Assembly (NCBI GenBank): GCA_017590115.1
Contig: JAGGNK010010226.1
Location: forward strand, 3,321,732 to 3,385,731
DNA length: 64,000 nucleotides
Direction: 5' to 3'
Source of the DNA: Montifringilla adamsi
Taxonomy: Eukaryota; Chordata; Aves; Passeriformes; Passeridae
The position numbers and the translations under genes are program-made. This document shows, in pieces, positions 48,408-61,896 of the stretch. How positions within the stretch are numbered: position 1 is the stretch's first letter; every line of letters begins with the position of its first letter. The notes beneath the pieces were generated by a model. It was not told the origin of the DNA and did not search any database. It saw only the letters and a list, made by a program, of their open reading frames with translations.

Positions 48408-51400
48408 GTAAACAAGAAAAAGAATCAGATAGGGAATGAGCTGACTGCCCTCTCCCCTCAAAACAAAGCAAAAAAAAGAGATAAATTCATGATGTCATCT
48501 TTTTCTCATTGTTTATCAATTGAACTGAGCCCAAAGCCGTACTTTTTGTCATTACCTTTAGTTTTATTTTAAAAAGTGAAGGTACAAATGAAATGGATTT
48601 TGCTTTATTGATACATTACCTAGTTGAAGACCAACTCTTAATATTCAGTACTTTAAATAAATTATTTTGTTATTGTAAATAGTTGAAAGAAGGCTCCATT
48701 ACCAGAGACCTTTATATACAGTTTTTTCTTTTCTGTGTCCTGAACAGTTTGGCTGGATCAGGTTTAGCTGGTCAATTAAGATAAATAGTGGTTTGTTAAG
48801 CACTTGTGTTGAAAAGGAAAAGCCACCATGTTATTCCTAAGGCACGGGAGAGAAAAAGTGTTGATTTTTTCTTTATTATTTCATCCATTTTGGAACTGAG
48901 TGGTTTTCAGGCCATAGCTTCATATTAGCACCTTTGAGAGAGCTCTTGCTACAAAGACTGCATATCCCATCAACCCAAAACTGAAAAACACACTTTGGGG
49001 CTGGCTTCAGATGCTCATCTTCTGCCCATGGAAAGCTTGATGGTGGGGCAGGCACCCAAGAATTTTCAGAACTTTGGTCACATGGGAGGAATCCTAGACC
49101 AGCCAGGAGTTCTGGCCACCAGTTTTGGAAGAGATATTTTGGTTCACTTTGGTAGCTTTGATTTGTTAATCTCAGTTTCCAAGGACAATTTGCATTAATT
49201 GTGGTGTCTCCAGTGACTGAAAACAATTGGTTTATTTTTAAGGAAAATGTTTTAAGTCAATCAATTTCTTAAAAATTATAGATATTGTGATTTTAAAATA
49301 GAATTTGCTTTGTTCCATAGACATACAATTACAAGAGATTATGCTGCAGCAAGAAAAAGAGTAGGTGGAACTTTCAAACCTATGTATTCAGATATTTTCC
49401 TAAAATTCCTGCTATTCCTAAAATACTAATTTACAATCTGTGTAAATCCACACTACATCTGTACCAATAACTTGCCCTCAGTTGGTAAACACAGTTGGGT
49501 AAATTTCTGTAATATGATATGACAATCAGTGGAAACAAGCACAAATATAGAAGTAAAAAAGATATTTTCACAGATGAAATTACTTGGTATTTGCTTACTG
49601 ATGCTTTCTCAGATTGAGATAAATTAAGGTCAGGAAAGACCATATCTCAAAAAAAAAAATAAGGTCAGAAGAGAGAGAACACAGAAAATCTCATGAAGAA
49701 GAAGTAACCAGCAATAGTATTGTAAAAGCATTCAAAAATATGTATGGAATGCTTGTATTGAGTTTTAAGGATAAGTTTCTGGATATTTGAAGTGGATGCT
49801 AATGATAAAATTATTTTTGATACTGAGTAATAAAAAAAGCTAAAGATATTTCTGTGTAGCATTTGAGTGTCTGAAATAATGATTGATCATGACTAAGTCA
49901 ATCTGCACTGGAAACATGTTTCTTTTCAGCTGCACTTGTGTTAGATTCTGCTGTTGCCATCAAGTTCTGTTGCTTCTCCCACAATCTACAAGAGGCCGAT
50001 ATTTATTTCTTCCAGCTCTGTGTTATGAACCAAAAGATGGATTGGAAAACAACTGAAAATGTTAATGGTTTTATCACTGAATTGTTCTTCAGTTTATGAC
50101 ATGTGAGGCTTTTTGGTGAGCTGTGTGAAGATCAAGGCACAGATACACAGTGATCCATGTAGGCTCAGGCTTAATTTCTAAGTCCCAAGCTTTGACTGTG
50201 TGCCACTCATTGTGGTCTTTCTATTATGAATCTATAATGGCAGCTCCCCAGTCTGCCTTCTGAGGAATCCTACAAGATCTCTACATTGCAAAGCTCACTT
50301 AGATCTGTAAGAGAATCTGGCTGATAGACATATTTATTCAATGTATCCCATGGCATAATTTTTTTATTGTTTCCAGCTCCAGAACTACTACTGTTAATTT
50401 TCTCTCCCTTGGTTTCCATAAAATTTATATCTTTTTTGAAAAAGGGAAATAAACCCAAATGACTAAAACATTCTTATTATTTAAGTTCAAATATTATGAC
50501 TAGGTTGTTAACTTTGGTTACTGCTAGCAAGAGTAACATCATCTGTCTATCCTTCCTCTGTGTTGAATTAATGGCCAGGTTTTTATTAATTTTAGCTGAT
50601 TTTTTTCACTTTTCTCCATGTGTCTATCACTTCAGGAAAATTAATGAGTCAACATTGTACCAGTTCTAGAGAACTGATAAATGAGAAAAATCAGTCAGCT
50701 TGTTCAGCTTGTGTCTTTGCATTAAATCAATCTTGAAATAATTTATCCTTCCCACAAGCCTTGCAGATACACAGATCTCATTTATACAGCTTCTGTGCAA
50801 CTTTCTTCACAGCTTTCATTTGATTTGCTTATCCATGTGCTTCTGCTACTAATGTTGGATACTGGGCTTAATAGGATGGATGGCAAGTCTTCGTGGTGTT
50901 TCAAATACTCTGAGTAAATCAGATCATTAAAATACAGCTTAACCTAATGGATCACCCTGGAGTGTAAAATAAATCCTTCTCTACATTAAAATGAACAGAA
51001 ATGTCGTTTTTTAGCATCTTCCACAGACTGGAAAATAACTATTAAAATGTATGTGAAAAAACAGTATGAAACACTATGTTTGACTTATAATTCCCTAAAG
51101 CTCAGGTTTTACTCCTCTGTCCACATCTTCCTTTGGGATTTCACTTGAGGGAGGGGCCATTTCTTTCCATTTTGTTCACACAGTGCCCTGACGCATGGTT
51201 GGGTTCTCCTTGTTGCATGAATAGATTCAGTTCTTAATCAGAAACCTCATTAAACATTGGTTTATTATGCAGTATTCCAGTCTAATCAGGTTTATATATG
51301 CCAAGACCTTGGTCAAGAATTGAAATGTATTACAGAACGAAACACAAATTTCTGTGCATTGTAAGGCACATTTTAATGTGCTTTGTCTGACAGGTGAAAT

Positions 51401-51733
51401 TGTCTTAAAGCTCATTTGTGCCTGGACTGCAAGGGCTGAAGCATCTCTTTGGGCACTGCAGAACTGCTCTGGCCCCAGAGCTCAGCACCCCCTACACCTT
51501 GGGGGAGACTCTTGGTTTAGACACAAAACCTGCTTGCTCCTGTGGCTGCTGACATGCCTTGTCAGCCACAGAGGACTTAAGGACTTTGGCCACCAAGGCT
51601 GTTTGGACTTGGATGCAAGAGCTCACAGGGGTATGTTTTTGGGGTCGTGATTCTTCACTCTCTGGCTCAGGGTCTAGTCTTCTATTCAGTCTGTGCAAGT
51701 TTTATTGGTTTCTGTCTTTATTTTACTTTGTAG
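48408..51733. other. unique AT-rich stretch, no gene seen
   Basis: A 116-codon minus-strand frame at 48876-49226 lies in a slightly GC-richer patch and has no recognised domain. No transposon was seen. Positions 51400-51733 are again GC-richer and lead into the next exon candidate. Confidence 0.5.
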
Positions 51734-51900
51734 TAATTGGTGTATATGTAGAGGGACTGGTGCCAAACTGGCTCTCTGCCTGGCCGGGCACTGGGATGCA
51801 GCAGGACCATGTCTCCAAGCCTGGGAATGAAGAAGTGTCCCCAGGCTAAGTTAAATGTCAAAGGCACTTGTTCCAGGGAGGACTGACTGGAAGAACAGAG
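51734..51900 (+). other. candidate non-coding exon, 167 nt
   Basis: A long T-rich acceptor region (TTTATTTTACTTTGTAG) precedes it, and the donor ACAGAG|GTAAGA follows. The interval is richer in GC than its surroundings, as real exons often are. No frame is open throughout; the frame open at its start stops at 51849. If real, it would be a lncRNA or terminal coding/UTR exon. Confidence 0.2.
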
Positions 51901-54900
51901 GTAAGAATATGATCTGCTAACACTTCACCACATCAGAGATGTGGTAATTCTAGGAAAAAATGCCATCATGGATGATTAGAACACTGCTAAATGTGCATTT
52001 CAAGCAGAAAATTAAGAATTCTTCAAAAGACCTTTAAGATTCTCTATAAATTAACGCTTGCAGCAGGTATTTTCAACTAATTTTGTTGCTTGTCCCACTG
52101 CTCTTTGCCATTTGATGCAGTTCCTGCTCAGCCTTGCTTTTTTGCTCTGTTTGGCTTATCTCTGGCCAAGGCTTTAATCCCCTAATAGCAAACTGAGGTC
52201 ATATCAGCACTCAAATGCTGCTGTGATGTGCAGCCACTTTATCAATGTGAGAAGAGCCTCACTCCCTGACCCTGGGAGCTGCACTACAGGGCTGTACACG
52301 TGTCGCCAACACGCAGGTCATACAAAACAGCCAGCACCAGGCACCACTCCTGAGATTTCCAGCAGAGCAAATAGTGTGTCCACCTGAAAGAAAGAACAAG
52401 GGCTGGAGCTGCTGCTTCACAGGATTGAGCATTAGTGCTTCTGCTTGAAAGATAATTACATGTTTTATATACATTAAATGACTGTGCCAACTGACAAGTA
52501 ATTTTAGCAGAGAAAGAAAGGGCAGCTTAAAAAAAAATCAAAGGATAGACAGAAAAGATGAATGCTCACATTTTTATTAAGCCTCAAACAACTGAATGTA
52601 AACATAAGCATGAATAGTTAAGAAAAAACATTAGAAAAAACCTAGAGAGATACAAAGCCTTGACTTTGTCTACCACCATGGCTGCCTCCATGTCTGCCAG
52701 CTTGACTCTAAACCAACATCAGGCCTCAAAAGGACTTCTAAATCTTGGATGTGAAGTATTGCTTGCTCTAAAAGCTGAAGAAAATATAAACTCAGAACGG
52801 AACTCAAAGGCTTAAATACTAAATTTCTTAATAGTGAGACAGGAAAAAACCCAAACCTGAATGAGTGCTCTGGGCAAGTATTTGATTTCTTTTTTAAAAT
52901 TCTTTTTCATAAAATGCAATACAAGGTTTAAAAAGTACAGAAATGCTGATTGGAAGGTCTTCACCAAGTTCCCTTTACAAAGAATATCTCCAGAAAGAAT
53001 TTCATGGTGCAATCCAATTAGCCTTTCTGTAGCTGCAAAATGCTTCAGAAAACCAGCTCCCTAAGTTCATGCGCATTGAGCAGTTGAAGTGAAAATCTGT
53101 CAGTGGAACTGAATTAAAACCATAGCGCCAAGGTCTCTCCGAGTATAAATCATGTACATTGCTATAATAAAACAACATACAACAGAAGCAATTCTTCATA
53201 CCACTGAGTTTTTGGCATGGGAGTTGGTCCCGGAATCCAAGTCTTACTCTTCCAGCTTCCATATTTCATAATGTGTCGGAAAACCCAAACTACAATATGC
53301 TGTAATAATTTTGTGACATTTGAGAATAGAATAAATGTGACGTGGGATCTGAAAAAGCTAAAATAAGTTGGGATTTGTCTTATTTTTCTTTTTGAATGGT
53401 CTTGGTCATGCTAGTAAATGGCACTTTCTCATGTGTAAAATGAAGTTGAGGTATTGTACCATGTCCTGATTTTACCAGTTGAAGCCTCTTTCTTTTTCCA
53501 AAGTCATAAAGTATATGTCAAGCACTCTGAGCAACTCCTTTATGCCTTGCTGGCAGTGCTGCAATTAGTATCACACTGTGTCATATTCGAAGCTCAGTGA
53601 CTGTTAAATGTGCTATGCCTGCACCACACTAACTACTATATCAGTCATTTCAGATGACCCCCTTGAAAATTGCTGCCAAAAGTTTATATGTCAGAAACCA
53701 CTTTAAAAATGCTTATGAAGTGAAGAATTTTCACAGCTTTTTACCTCCTTAAATAGTAAAAACTGTCAGTCAATGAAATCAGGCTTGACAGTTTATATTC
53801 CAAGACTCAATGTTCAAAGATTTGCTTGAAAAATTATTCCTATCATCTGTCAGCAAGTGGTTTCTGTGTTTAGTCAGTTGCTCACTTTTATATTGTAATG
53901 CCCGCTGTAAGTTGCTACAAAAGACCTGCCAGAACCCTTGGTATTGTCTTTATATAGGGTGAGCCAGGGACATCTACATCAGCAGTGTCTTCAGTTCCAA
54001 GCAATTTCAAAAAAATACGATGCAGAGATTTATTTACTGAGCAGTTAACAACTGATAAAACTTTTAGAGAAAGGAGGTGAGGAGTTTCTTAAATTTTAAG
54101 AATTTGAACTGTAAACTTATCCCATACATCCACTGCCAAGGGTGAGGTTTGATTTATGGCTGAGTTTCTGTTTATTTATTTTAATTTCCTGGAAAAATAT
54201 ACAGGTGGGACTTCAGTACTATGGCTGAGGTCCAAGCCTAAGCTCACAACATCCATAGGCTAGAATTTAGTCTTTATTTTATAAAAGCTGCATAGCCATC
54301 AATATAGTGCTAAGAGTCAATATCTACAATGAACTGCTATTAATTAAAAGTTACTCTTTTATTTGTAAGTTAATGACTGTTACAATGAATGACAAAAGTG
54401 CACCAGGACTTTGTGTGCCCTGTTGCCAACCTGTACCAAACCTTTTCTCTTCCTTTCCTCATAACACTGAGGAGGTTCCTCAGTGCCATAGGTCTTTTTG
54501 CTCAGCCTGATCAGGAGAGGGATCTGGGTGTTGGGATTATTCAGAAAGCAAATTTATCTGTTCTGAAGGTTGTCAACAGGACCTACCCAACAGACCTGCT
54601 CAAGGCATAATAAATGTCTGTCCCTGTGACTGGGTTCTTCACAAAACAAAGTCACAGAAAAATTGCCTTATCTTCATCTGTCTTTTATATAAGAGAAGAC
54701 AGGTTCAGTGCTCTCTTCATTCTCAAAGGATTTAATTTCCTTTTGTTTGCTTTCCATGAAATGACTCTAGGTCAAGTGCAGGACTTTGTGTCCTGTCCCA
54801 GGAAGAGGGAAATTCAAACAGAAAAGGAAGATATCTGTGTCCTTGTCTTTTAATTGCTGCTGTGTTTTACATGAAGCTCACACTAGATGGAAAAAAAAAT

Positions 54901-55144
54901 AATGATGGGACTAAGAAATGACTGCAGCCTACCCTCTGTGTGTTAACTGTGGAGATTTTTATAGCTCTGTTATTGGTGCTGCCTCATTTTCCAACAAGCT
55001 GGCCAATTGTCACTGAAAAAGAGCTAAAAGAGTTTTCTTCCTCATTTAAAGCTGTCTTTTTCTTCTGTGAAATGGGTTTTGTCGATCCAGAAGAATTAGT
55101 CAGCCAGCAGGTCATTCTGTCTTGTGCTGCTTTGCCTCCTGCAG

Positions 55145-55248
55145 AAACGAGATGCAACTTCCACAGATCCTCCCCACCAAAGGCCAGGTGGCAACCAGGA
55201 ATTTGCCTGCAAAGGATAAACTGTATCACAGAGCTGCCTCTTAATAAG
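55145..55248 (+). other. candidate exon, 104 nt
   Basis: The acceptor TTTGCCTCCTGCAG and donor AATAAG|GTATGT are both good. One frame is open across the whole segment and is part of a longer 119-codon open stretch (54940-55299). The product has several Cys and Arg residues but matches no family I recognise. Confidence 0.2.
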
Positions 55249-58200
55249 GTATGTCTATATAGTCCTTATAAACATCTCTGTGTTTCCAAATGTGTTTAGG
55301 TGTATAAGTATTTATGGCTATAATAACATAGGTATAAAAACCCCCACTGTAAATGATATTAAATTAATGCATAAACCATGCCTAAAAGTGTCAGTGGCAA
55401 AATCTTCACTGAATTTCATGGGCATTCAACCAGGCACTTCCCAAGAAAACAAGGTTTTGAGGTTCTCTGCTGGATACAGAGAATTGTGGGAATCAGACTG
55501 ACCTTGGACAGGAGCAGAGACAAAAGTGTTTCCAACAGTCTGTTCTTGTTTTTCTGTAGTCTAGTGAGGATCCTTTTTGCTGTCTGGCCTAACCATTTGA
55601 AACACCAAGCCTTTGGAGGGTGTTTAACTTTTAACCTCTAACTTTGTCCTCGTTTCCCTAGTCTGACTCAACATGTTACTATCAGAAATACTCTAAAACA
55701 AAGACAAATTATCTCTCTTGGAGAGATTTCTCTACTCTGTAGAGGAATTGCTCTGAGAATGGAGCCATATTTTAATTATATGACATAAGAATTGGTTGTA
55801 TCTAATATTCAGTTTAGATACATCTTCCTTGGTGTTATAAGTAAGTGTGATCTACTGTAACAGGCATGATTTAGTCAGAAATAAAATAAGTTGCAAGGGA
55901 GTTACTGCTTTCAAATCTCTTTTACCTATATAACACCAGTCTAAAATAAAGGGCTGCTAAATAGAGACTCTAAGGAAGATGAGAGGAGGATCTCTTATTG
56001 GTCTATAGGGACAATACTGTTTGCGATTTGGCAAAATTTATTGCTGAATCCAAAATCTTAGTTTGACTGTTATAGGTTCTGGTTTTTTGTTTTGTGGCGT
56101 ATTTCTTCCCAAGGAATCCCAGAAGCCACCATGGAAGATCTGCAACCATGGAATTTACTACAAAGCTTTTGAGGTTTAGATTGCCTGTCAAGAGCACGAA
56201 ACAAGTCAGACTAGAATGCTGAATCTCAATAAAACTGGACTTCTTAACCACTTGCTGTGTTATCCGCCGTTGCTGGAGTGATAAACCTGCTTGAGAACAC
56301 AGGAATCATTTTACACTTTGTAGATGCTTTTCAAAAACTTATGTTCCAAGTGCACAATAGAAATATGTGATACTTTGTGTATTTCCCAAAGAACGCAAAA
56401 TGATGATAATTTCAGCATGAGGAACAAAACCTGCCCTAATCTTCAGGCTAAAGCAGGTGCGTTTGAGAAAATGTCTTACTAAGATGACAAAAGAAGGTAA
56501 GGGGTGCTGAAGAAGAATTTTGCTGTGAGTAGTGTAAGCTGTTCTGACCTTTAATTTTTTTCTTGATGAAATTGTATAACATAATAAGCAAGCCTCAAAT
56601 AGGCTGGGCTAATATATTAATAGGACCTGTAATATTATTAAAAGTGGTCCTTCATAAACAGAAGTACTATCTAATCAGTATTTGTTGCATTGCATTTCTG
56701 ACTATGGGGCTACTCTTATCTTTGTTTCTATTTTGATCATACCTCAGTGGGGATAAGGTCTGGGTTGTCACTGATCCTGACAGACAGAGCAATTCCGCTT
56801 GTAATTCCTATAGTCATTTGCCATGTCAAATTCCTGGATCAGTTTAAAATCCTCCTGCTGCTTCTGGAGTTCATGGCTTGTGGAGAAAATGGTGACCAGA
56901 CAGGTGTCTCTAGCTCTTGTTTAATGGTGGGAACACAATACACTCTCCATGGGTCGTCTGAACAACCAAAATATCTACCTTCGTGATTTAACTTGGATCT
57001 GTCCACACCCTGCTGTGGAGTTCAGGAATATGTTGGGGTTTTTTATAAACCAAAGGAGTGATCAGTGAGCTTTATCTGAGCTCGATTTCTCAAGGAATTT
57101 CTTAGCAGTTTTCGTTGTCCAGAGAAGGATTTGTTTTCCAAACCAGTTTAAAATCCTTTGCCTTCTCATTTTCTCAGTGCCTTTCCTCTTTGACAACCTG
57201 GTCGGGGGAGTTCAAGCAGGGGTCAGCCCTCGTGTTGCCTCTCAAGTGCTGCTAGATGGCAAGTCATCCGAAGGTGCTGCATTCTTCTCCACTCACAGGA
57301 ACCAGCCCTTTGTTAAATTAATGCTTTATATTCACTTATATTCAGCACTTATAAGACTTCTGCCTTATTGAGAAATGCCTCTTGAACCTATGTATTTATC
57401 TACTGCTTTTTACAATCGCTGTCAAACCTTGCTATTGCAGTTTAGGTTTTTAACTCCAGGTTTGCATTGTCTCCCAAGAGCTTTCTGCCTCCCAGCAATG
57501 TTAGCAGGAGAAAAAAATGTTTTACCTCAAATACTCTGTGGTTTAGAGTTTCTCCTGACTCGCTTGTAATTCTGATAATCTGTGGCAGAGTAGGAGGATG
57601 CTAATTTCTACAGCACAATTTGCTAGAATTATCTGCTAATCCCAACATGTCAGAAGCTTTGTACAGGATAAAAAAATATTTCTGTGGTCTGTTTCAGATC
57701 TAACAGTCAGGCTGAATTCTCTATTGAGTGTTGCACTATTCTTTCTTGTAAAGACCCCTGGATACCATTTCAAAATACATAAACCAACCTACATCCAAAC
57801 TGTGCCAACCTATATTTTATCTAGGATCATCTTTTGGCCATATCTGGTGACTGAGGCAATATTCAGGACCTTTGTCATCAGCAAGCACATCCTTTGTCAG
57901 TGCTCCTCTAATGGTGTAAGCCTTGCAAGGTACAACTTCCCCAGATGGGTTGGGGGCATGGACTGGAGGGGAAGGGAGAACATCCTTCCAGGAATCACTG
58001 TTCAATTGCTGGAGTCTCCAAACACAGTTTATCTCTTGTTGGTGCCACCCTTAGTTGTAGAGATATCCTTTTGTCCCCTCAGATCTCTATGGCTGCTAAA
58101 ACACCCTTGTTAGTCTATTTCCTTTATGCCTTGGCAAATGTTAAATGACTATTTTGCTAAGTATGTTTAAATTAAGTGAACAAATCAGTTATTGTCTGAT

Positions 58201-58445
58201 TACTTCAGTCAACAGTTTGTTTAGTTGCTGTCTTGTCACAGAAAAGATTAAATATATTTGTGTAGAGTTGCCAATTTGGTTTCTGACTTCTTGGTGCAAC
58301 ATTTTAATTTCCCCTATCTGTGGTTCATGATCTTTTGATACCTCAAGGAGAAAAAGATCCTGGTGGATTTTGTTTTGTGTTTTTCCTTTTTCCCCACATT
58401 ATTTTTGGAGTTTCTTATTTTTTCCTCCCTGTTTACCTCCCTGCC

Positions 58446-58467
58446 TTTTTTTTTTTTTTTTTTTTTT
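58446..58467. repeat. poly-T tract, 22 T
   Basis: Homopolymer at the end of a longer pyrimidine-rich stretch that starts near 58378. Confidence 0.9.
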
Positions 58468-60420
58468 ATGTCCTTTATTCTAATAATTTTCTTTATTTTT
58501 GTTGTTAATATTCCTTTTCGTTTTCCTGCTCCAGGACTTGAAGGATGTCAGATTTTGTCACAGGAAAAGAAGGAACTATACTTGCCAGAGAAAAGTACCC
58601 TTTTACCCTGTCCATCTCTGCAACAGGCAGAACCATTCCTGAATTGCTTTTTTTTGAGCTTACCTTTGTTAAAGGTAACATCCAGCCATGCAGCACAGTG
58701 CTTAGTCCTCCCTGTGCCTCCCATAGAAACTGGGTTATGATGGATCCATTCTCTTTTGTCTTGAAGGAAGGTGCTCCTTCCCTAAGGCCAAAGGAAACCC
58801 GGCCCTCTGGCTGACCGGAGTATTTGTGAGTTGAGAACTGAGTGAATTCAAATCCCTTAACACAGAACCAGGTTAACTGATTTATGCAATAGTATTGCTC
58901 CATGTACTTCATAAGGCAATTTAGTGTTGTGCCCTCCCAAATGGAATGTTAAAAAAAATATTTAAATTGATCATAAACCTGAGAAAGAGTTTTACTAAGT
59001 GCTTAGCCAGCTCAACTATTGCTTGTGATCCTTGCTTCATGCTATAGCTCAAATTTCATTAGAAGCTGCTTTTCATTCAAGTTAAATAATCCCTTAAAAT
59101 CCTTATAAAATTGGAAGACACACATGCTTGAACTGTTTTTCTTCCACTTTGTGCACACATTGCACAAATGAAACTTTCAGATAATGATTTGCACAGTACT
59201 ATATAATATAAATGCATCTGAAATTTATAGCACACCACAAACTGTTTAATACTCAAAGGTTTAACTGCTGTGTTTCCACAGCAAACTGTAATAACTAAGG
59301 ATTTAATACAGAATCTGATATCTGGACAGTTATTAACATTGTTTTCCTAGTATTTCACTGCCTGCTTGTAAACACTAGTTTATTGAAATGTACCTACATG
59401 GTCATATAAACTGTGAAAAAGACCGCATTGTTTTCTTTGCCAGAGGTACTGCAGATGTAATGAAAAAGTCTGGACCTTGAACTTAAACATCTAATCCTAT
59501 ATACACAAAAAAGTACATCCCTTCCTACCACACTATTTTGACCTTGTATGGCTGTTCAGGCTTTTGACAAACAGCTAGAGGAAGTTGCTGCTCTGGAGAT
59601 CTGGTTTGTTTGAGTTAGGTTTTTAAACTCTGTAATTCCCTTTAAAGAACTAGGGCTCCCTCCCTTCCCCCTTTATAATCTGTAAAAAGAAGGAAGGACA
59701 CTTCAATGTACAGTGTTATTTTTACTGCTGCATCTTGTGCCAACAGAAATGCAAGGTTTAATTTTATTAGACTGTAGAGATTAAAAGTACCATAAGAATC
59801 TCAGTAAATGGTTATGAGTCGATATATTCATGTTTCAAAGTATCTTCTCTGATCTTATTTAAGTATATGTTAAAACTTGTCCTTTCACTCTTTATGACCT
59901 TAGATAAAAGATTTTAGGTAAGGCTTTAGCAGCTGTACAAAACAAAACCAACCAAATAAAAAAACCCATAGACAGGAAAACTGTTGCCTAGGTGTTGAAG
60001 CCAGTGAAGTGTAATACTGAATGGCACAAGAAATCACAGGTCATCCAATAGATTCTAAAATTAGGCTGGGATGTTAAGGACTTACCTCCATTTACCTAAT
60101 TGAGCAAAGCCTAGCTGAGTTGGCAGAGTGAACATATGTCATCCTCCACAACGCTGGGGTTTGTTTTTGGGAAAGAAATCTACCTTGTTCATCAGGAAGG
60201 GGAAAAGTGAAGAAAATAAGCAGCTGTTTTGATAGGGAGGATGTCATAACTTAAGCTGCCAGCTAAGCAGAGTTAAGTCCAGAATCTGTACAAGTAAAAG
60301 TAGTTTTCATGTATTTTTTTGTACAAACCTTCACATTCTAAGGTTAAACCTATACTTCCAGACCTAAAGTCTACAAGAGCTTCCTCTGTAATCCATGGCA
60401 CATATTTCCCCACTCTCTAG

Positions 60421-60483
60421 CCAGTATTCTTTGGCTAGATCAGATGTTTCAAAGCCCCTTCATGGAACAATTTGTTCACAAAG
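60421..60483 (+). other. candidate 63-nt exon
   Basis: The acceptor TTTCCCCACTCTCTAG and the consensus donor CACAAAG|GTAAGTA bound a 63-nt segment, a multiple of three. Two of three frames are open; one of them reads Gln-Tyr-Ser-Leu-Ala-Arg-Ser-Asp-Val-Ser-Lys and onward. It matches no protein I recognise. It lies on the same strand as the other exon-like islands, so a shared transcript is possible but unproven. Confidence 0.27.
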
Positions 60484-60626
60484 GTAAGTACCTGACAAAT
60501 GGAGTCAGGTTCTAACCTGCTGAAAGATCCTTCCTTGTTGCTTCTTCTCTATAAAATTTGCTCTAATAGGTGAAATTTCTAATTAAATTAGGTTTCCAGC
60601 TAACCTCAAACACTGCAAGCTGCTTC

Positions 60627-60746
60627 ATATCTATATCATCTATATCTTCAGCTATCTATATCTGTACCTATATCTACATATCATCTATATAATCTAAATC
60701 TATATCTATCTATATCTATAATCTAAATCTATATCTATCTATATTT
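60627..60746. repeat. TATCTA-type microsatellite with a 29-bp higher-order unit
   Basis: Imperfect repeats of CTATAT and TATC. A 29-bp unit (AATCTAAATCTATATCTATC onward) at 60691-60719 is repeated at 60720-60746 with two or three changes at the end. Confidence 0.9.
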
Positions 60747-61628
60747 CTGTTAGAATTTTACATACCTGACTATTAAAACCTATTTGATGGGATTTTAGAT
60801 CTAGACATAAACATATCACAGATATGGCAGAGATAGCATTATCTATCTCTGGTCCCCTTTGAAAAGTTCAGACACACAAAGGTACTGTCAGTATTTTGAA
60901 TAAATTGAATCTTGGAGAGAAAAAAAGGTGCAAAACATAGGAGCAAAAAGTAGAATATTACCTTAATAAAAGATAAAGTTAGAAGACCTACTAGTCTTCT
61001 CAATATTTTCATAGGCTTTACACACCAAACATCATGTGGTGGTCTTTTTTTGTTTGTTTGTATGTGTGTTAATGTCTTTTAGATGGAAAGGAAATTCCAA
61101 ACAACTCTTACTGGTCCTACTTTTTTTTTTCTTTTTTAAATTCTCCTACATTCTCAAAATACACATTCCAATATTAGAAAATAAGTGTAAAAAAGAATTG
61201 CCTGTGGAAGAAGAATGTTTTATTTTTAGCACTATTTAACTATTCTTTAAAATGGCAATTTAAAAAAAAATTTAGTATGAGTAGGTATTTTCTTCATTTA
61301 CAGGTAGAATAGATAGCTCCTTTGCTGTCTCTTTTGCTACTAGGTTTGATTCATCCACTTGTATATGAAAAGAATGAGCACAGAATGATTCTCTGATTCA
61401 GCTGTGGCTTTTTTTAAGTCTGGTGAGTGTTTCTATCACTTATTCTGAGTTTATATTAAATACAGATACCAGAGGAACTGTAACTAAAAGACTAAAAATG
61501 ATGCAACAAAGACACAGAGCACCGCATTGACCAGTCAATAGCCCTGTTTGCCTTTTACCCTTTAGAATGACATTTAAAAAGTCCTAACAAGGTCTAAAAG
61601 GGTTCAGTAATTCTGTTTTTTTGTTGGT
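60747..61628. other. unique AT-rich stretch, no gene seen
   Basis: Nothing recognised apart from short T-runs near 61046 and 61121. Confidence 0.5.
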
Positions 61629-61823
61629 GGTTTTTTTTTTTTTTTTGAGTAAAGCGTAGAAGTGTCAGATAACAAAGTTTAAATGAAACATGAGAAGGCA
61701 GGATGTGATTTCACCGGTTTTGCTATTTTTTGGTTTTTTGGTTTTTTTTTTTTTTTTTTTTTTTTGAGGAAAGCGTAGAAGTGTCAGATAACAAAGTTTA
61801 AATGAAACATGAGAAGGCAGGAT
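61629..61823. repeat. poly-T-headed tandem duplication
   Basis: Copy 1 (61629-61703) and copy 2 (61740-61823) each start with GG and a T-run (16 T, then 24 T). Each then has GAG, T or G, AAAGCGTAGAAGTGTCAG and a further shared stretch to GAGAAGGCAGGA. Over the 57-58 non-T bases the copies differ at about one position. The period is about 111 bp, with 36 bp of spacer. The near-identity points to a recent event; the T-run may have driven slippage or template switching. Confidence 0.93.
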
Positions 61824-61896
61824 TTTTTTTTTTTGTGATTTTTTTTTCCTTCAAGTTTTTCCTCCTTGGCTAAACAGACTGGCTGGTACATGTAAT

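Larger units (their letters stand above)
51901..60420. other. 8.5 kb of mostly unique sequence
   Basis: No gene recognised. Several GC-richer patches (52100-52480, 55080-55250, 56740-56960, 57170-57300, 57920-58110, 58680-58830) have open frames up to 135 codons but no known domain. A long pyrimidine tract covers 58378-58467. I could not assign any transposon family. Confidence 0.45.

Noticed and set aside
57724..58113. 129-codon frame, hydrophobic in the middle
   Set aside because: No family recognised, no splice support, and neighbouring frames are also open. Likely chance in a locally stop-poor stretch.
58363..58912. Overlapping frames of 125 (+), 89 (+) and 135 (-) codons
   Set aside because: Part is a poly-T/pyrimidine tract giving poly-Phe; the rest matches no protein. 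Three frames open on both strands argue against coding.
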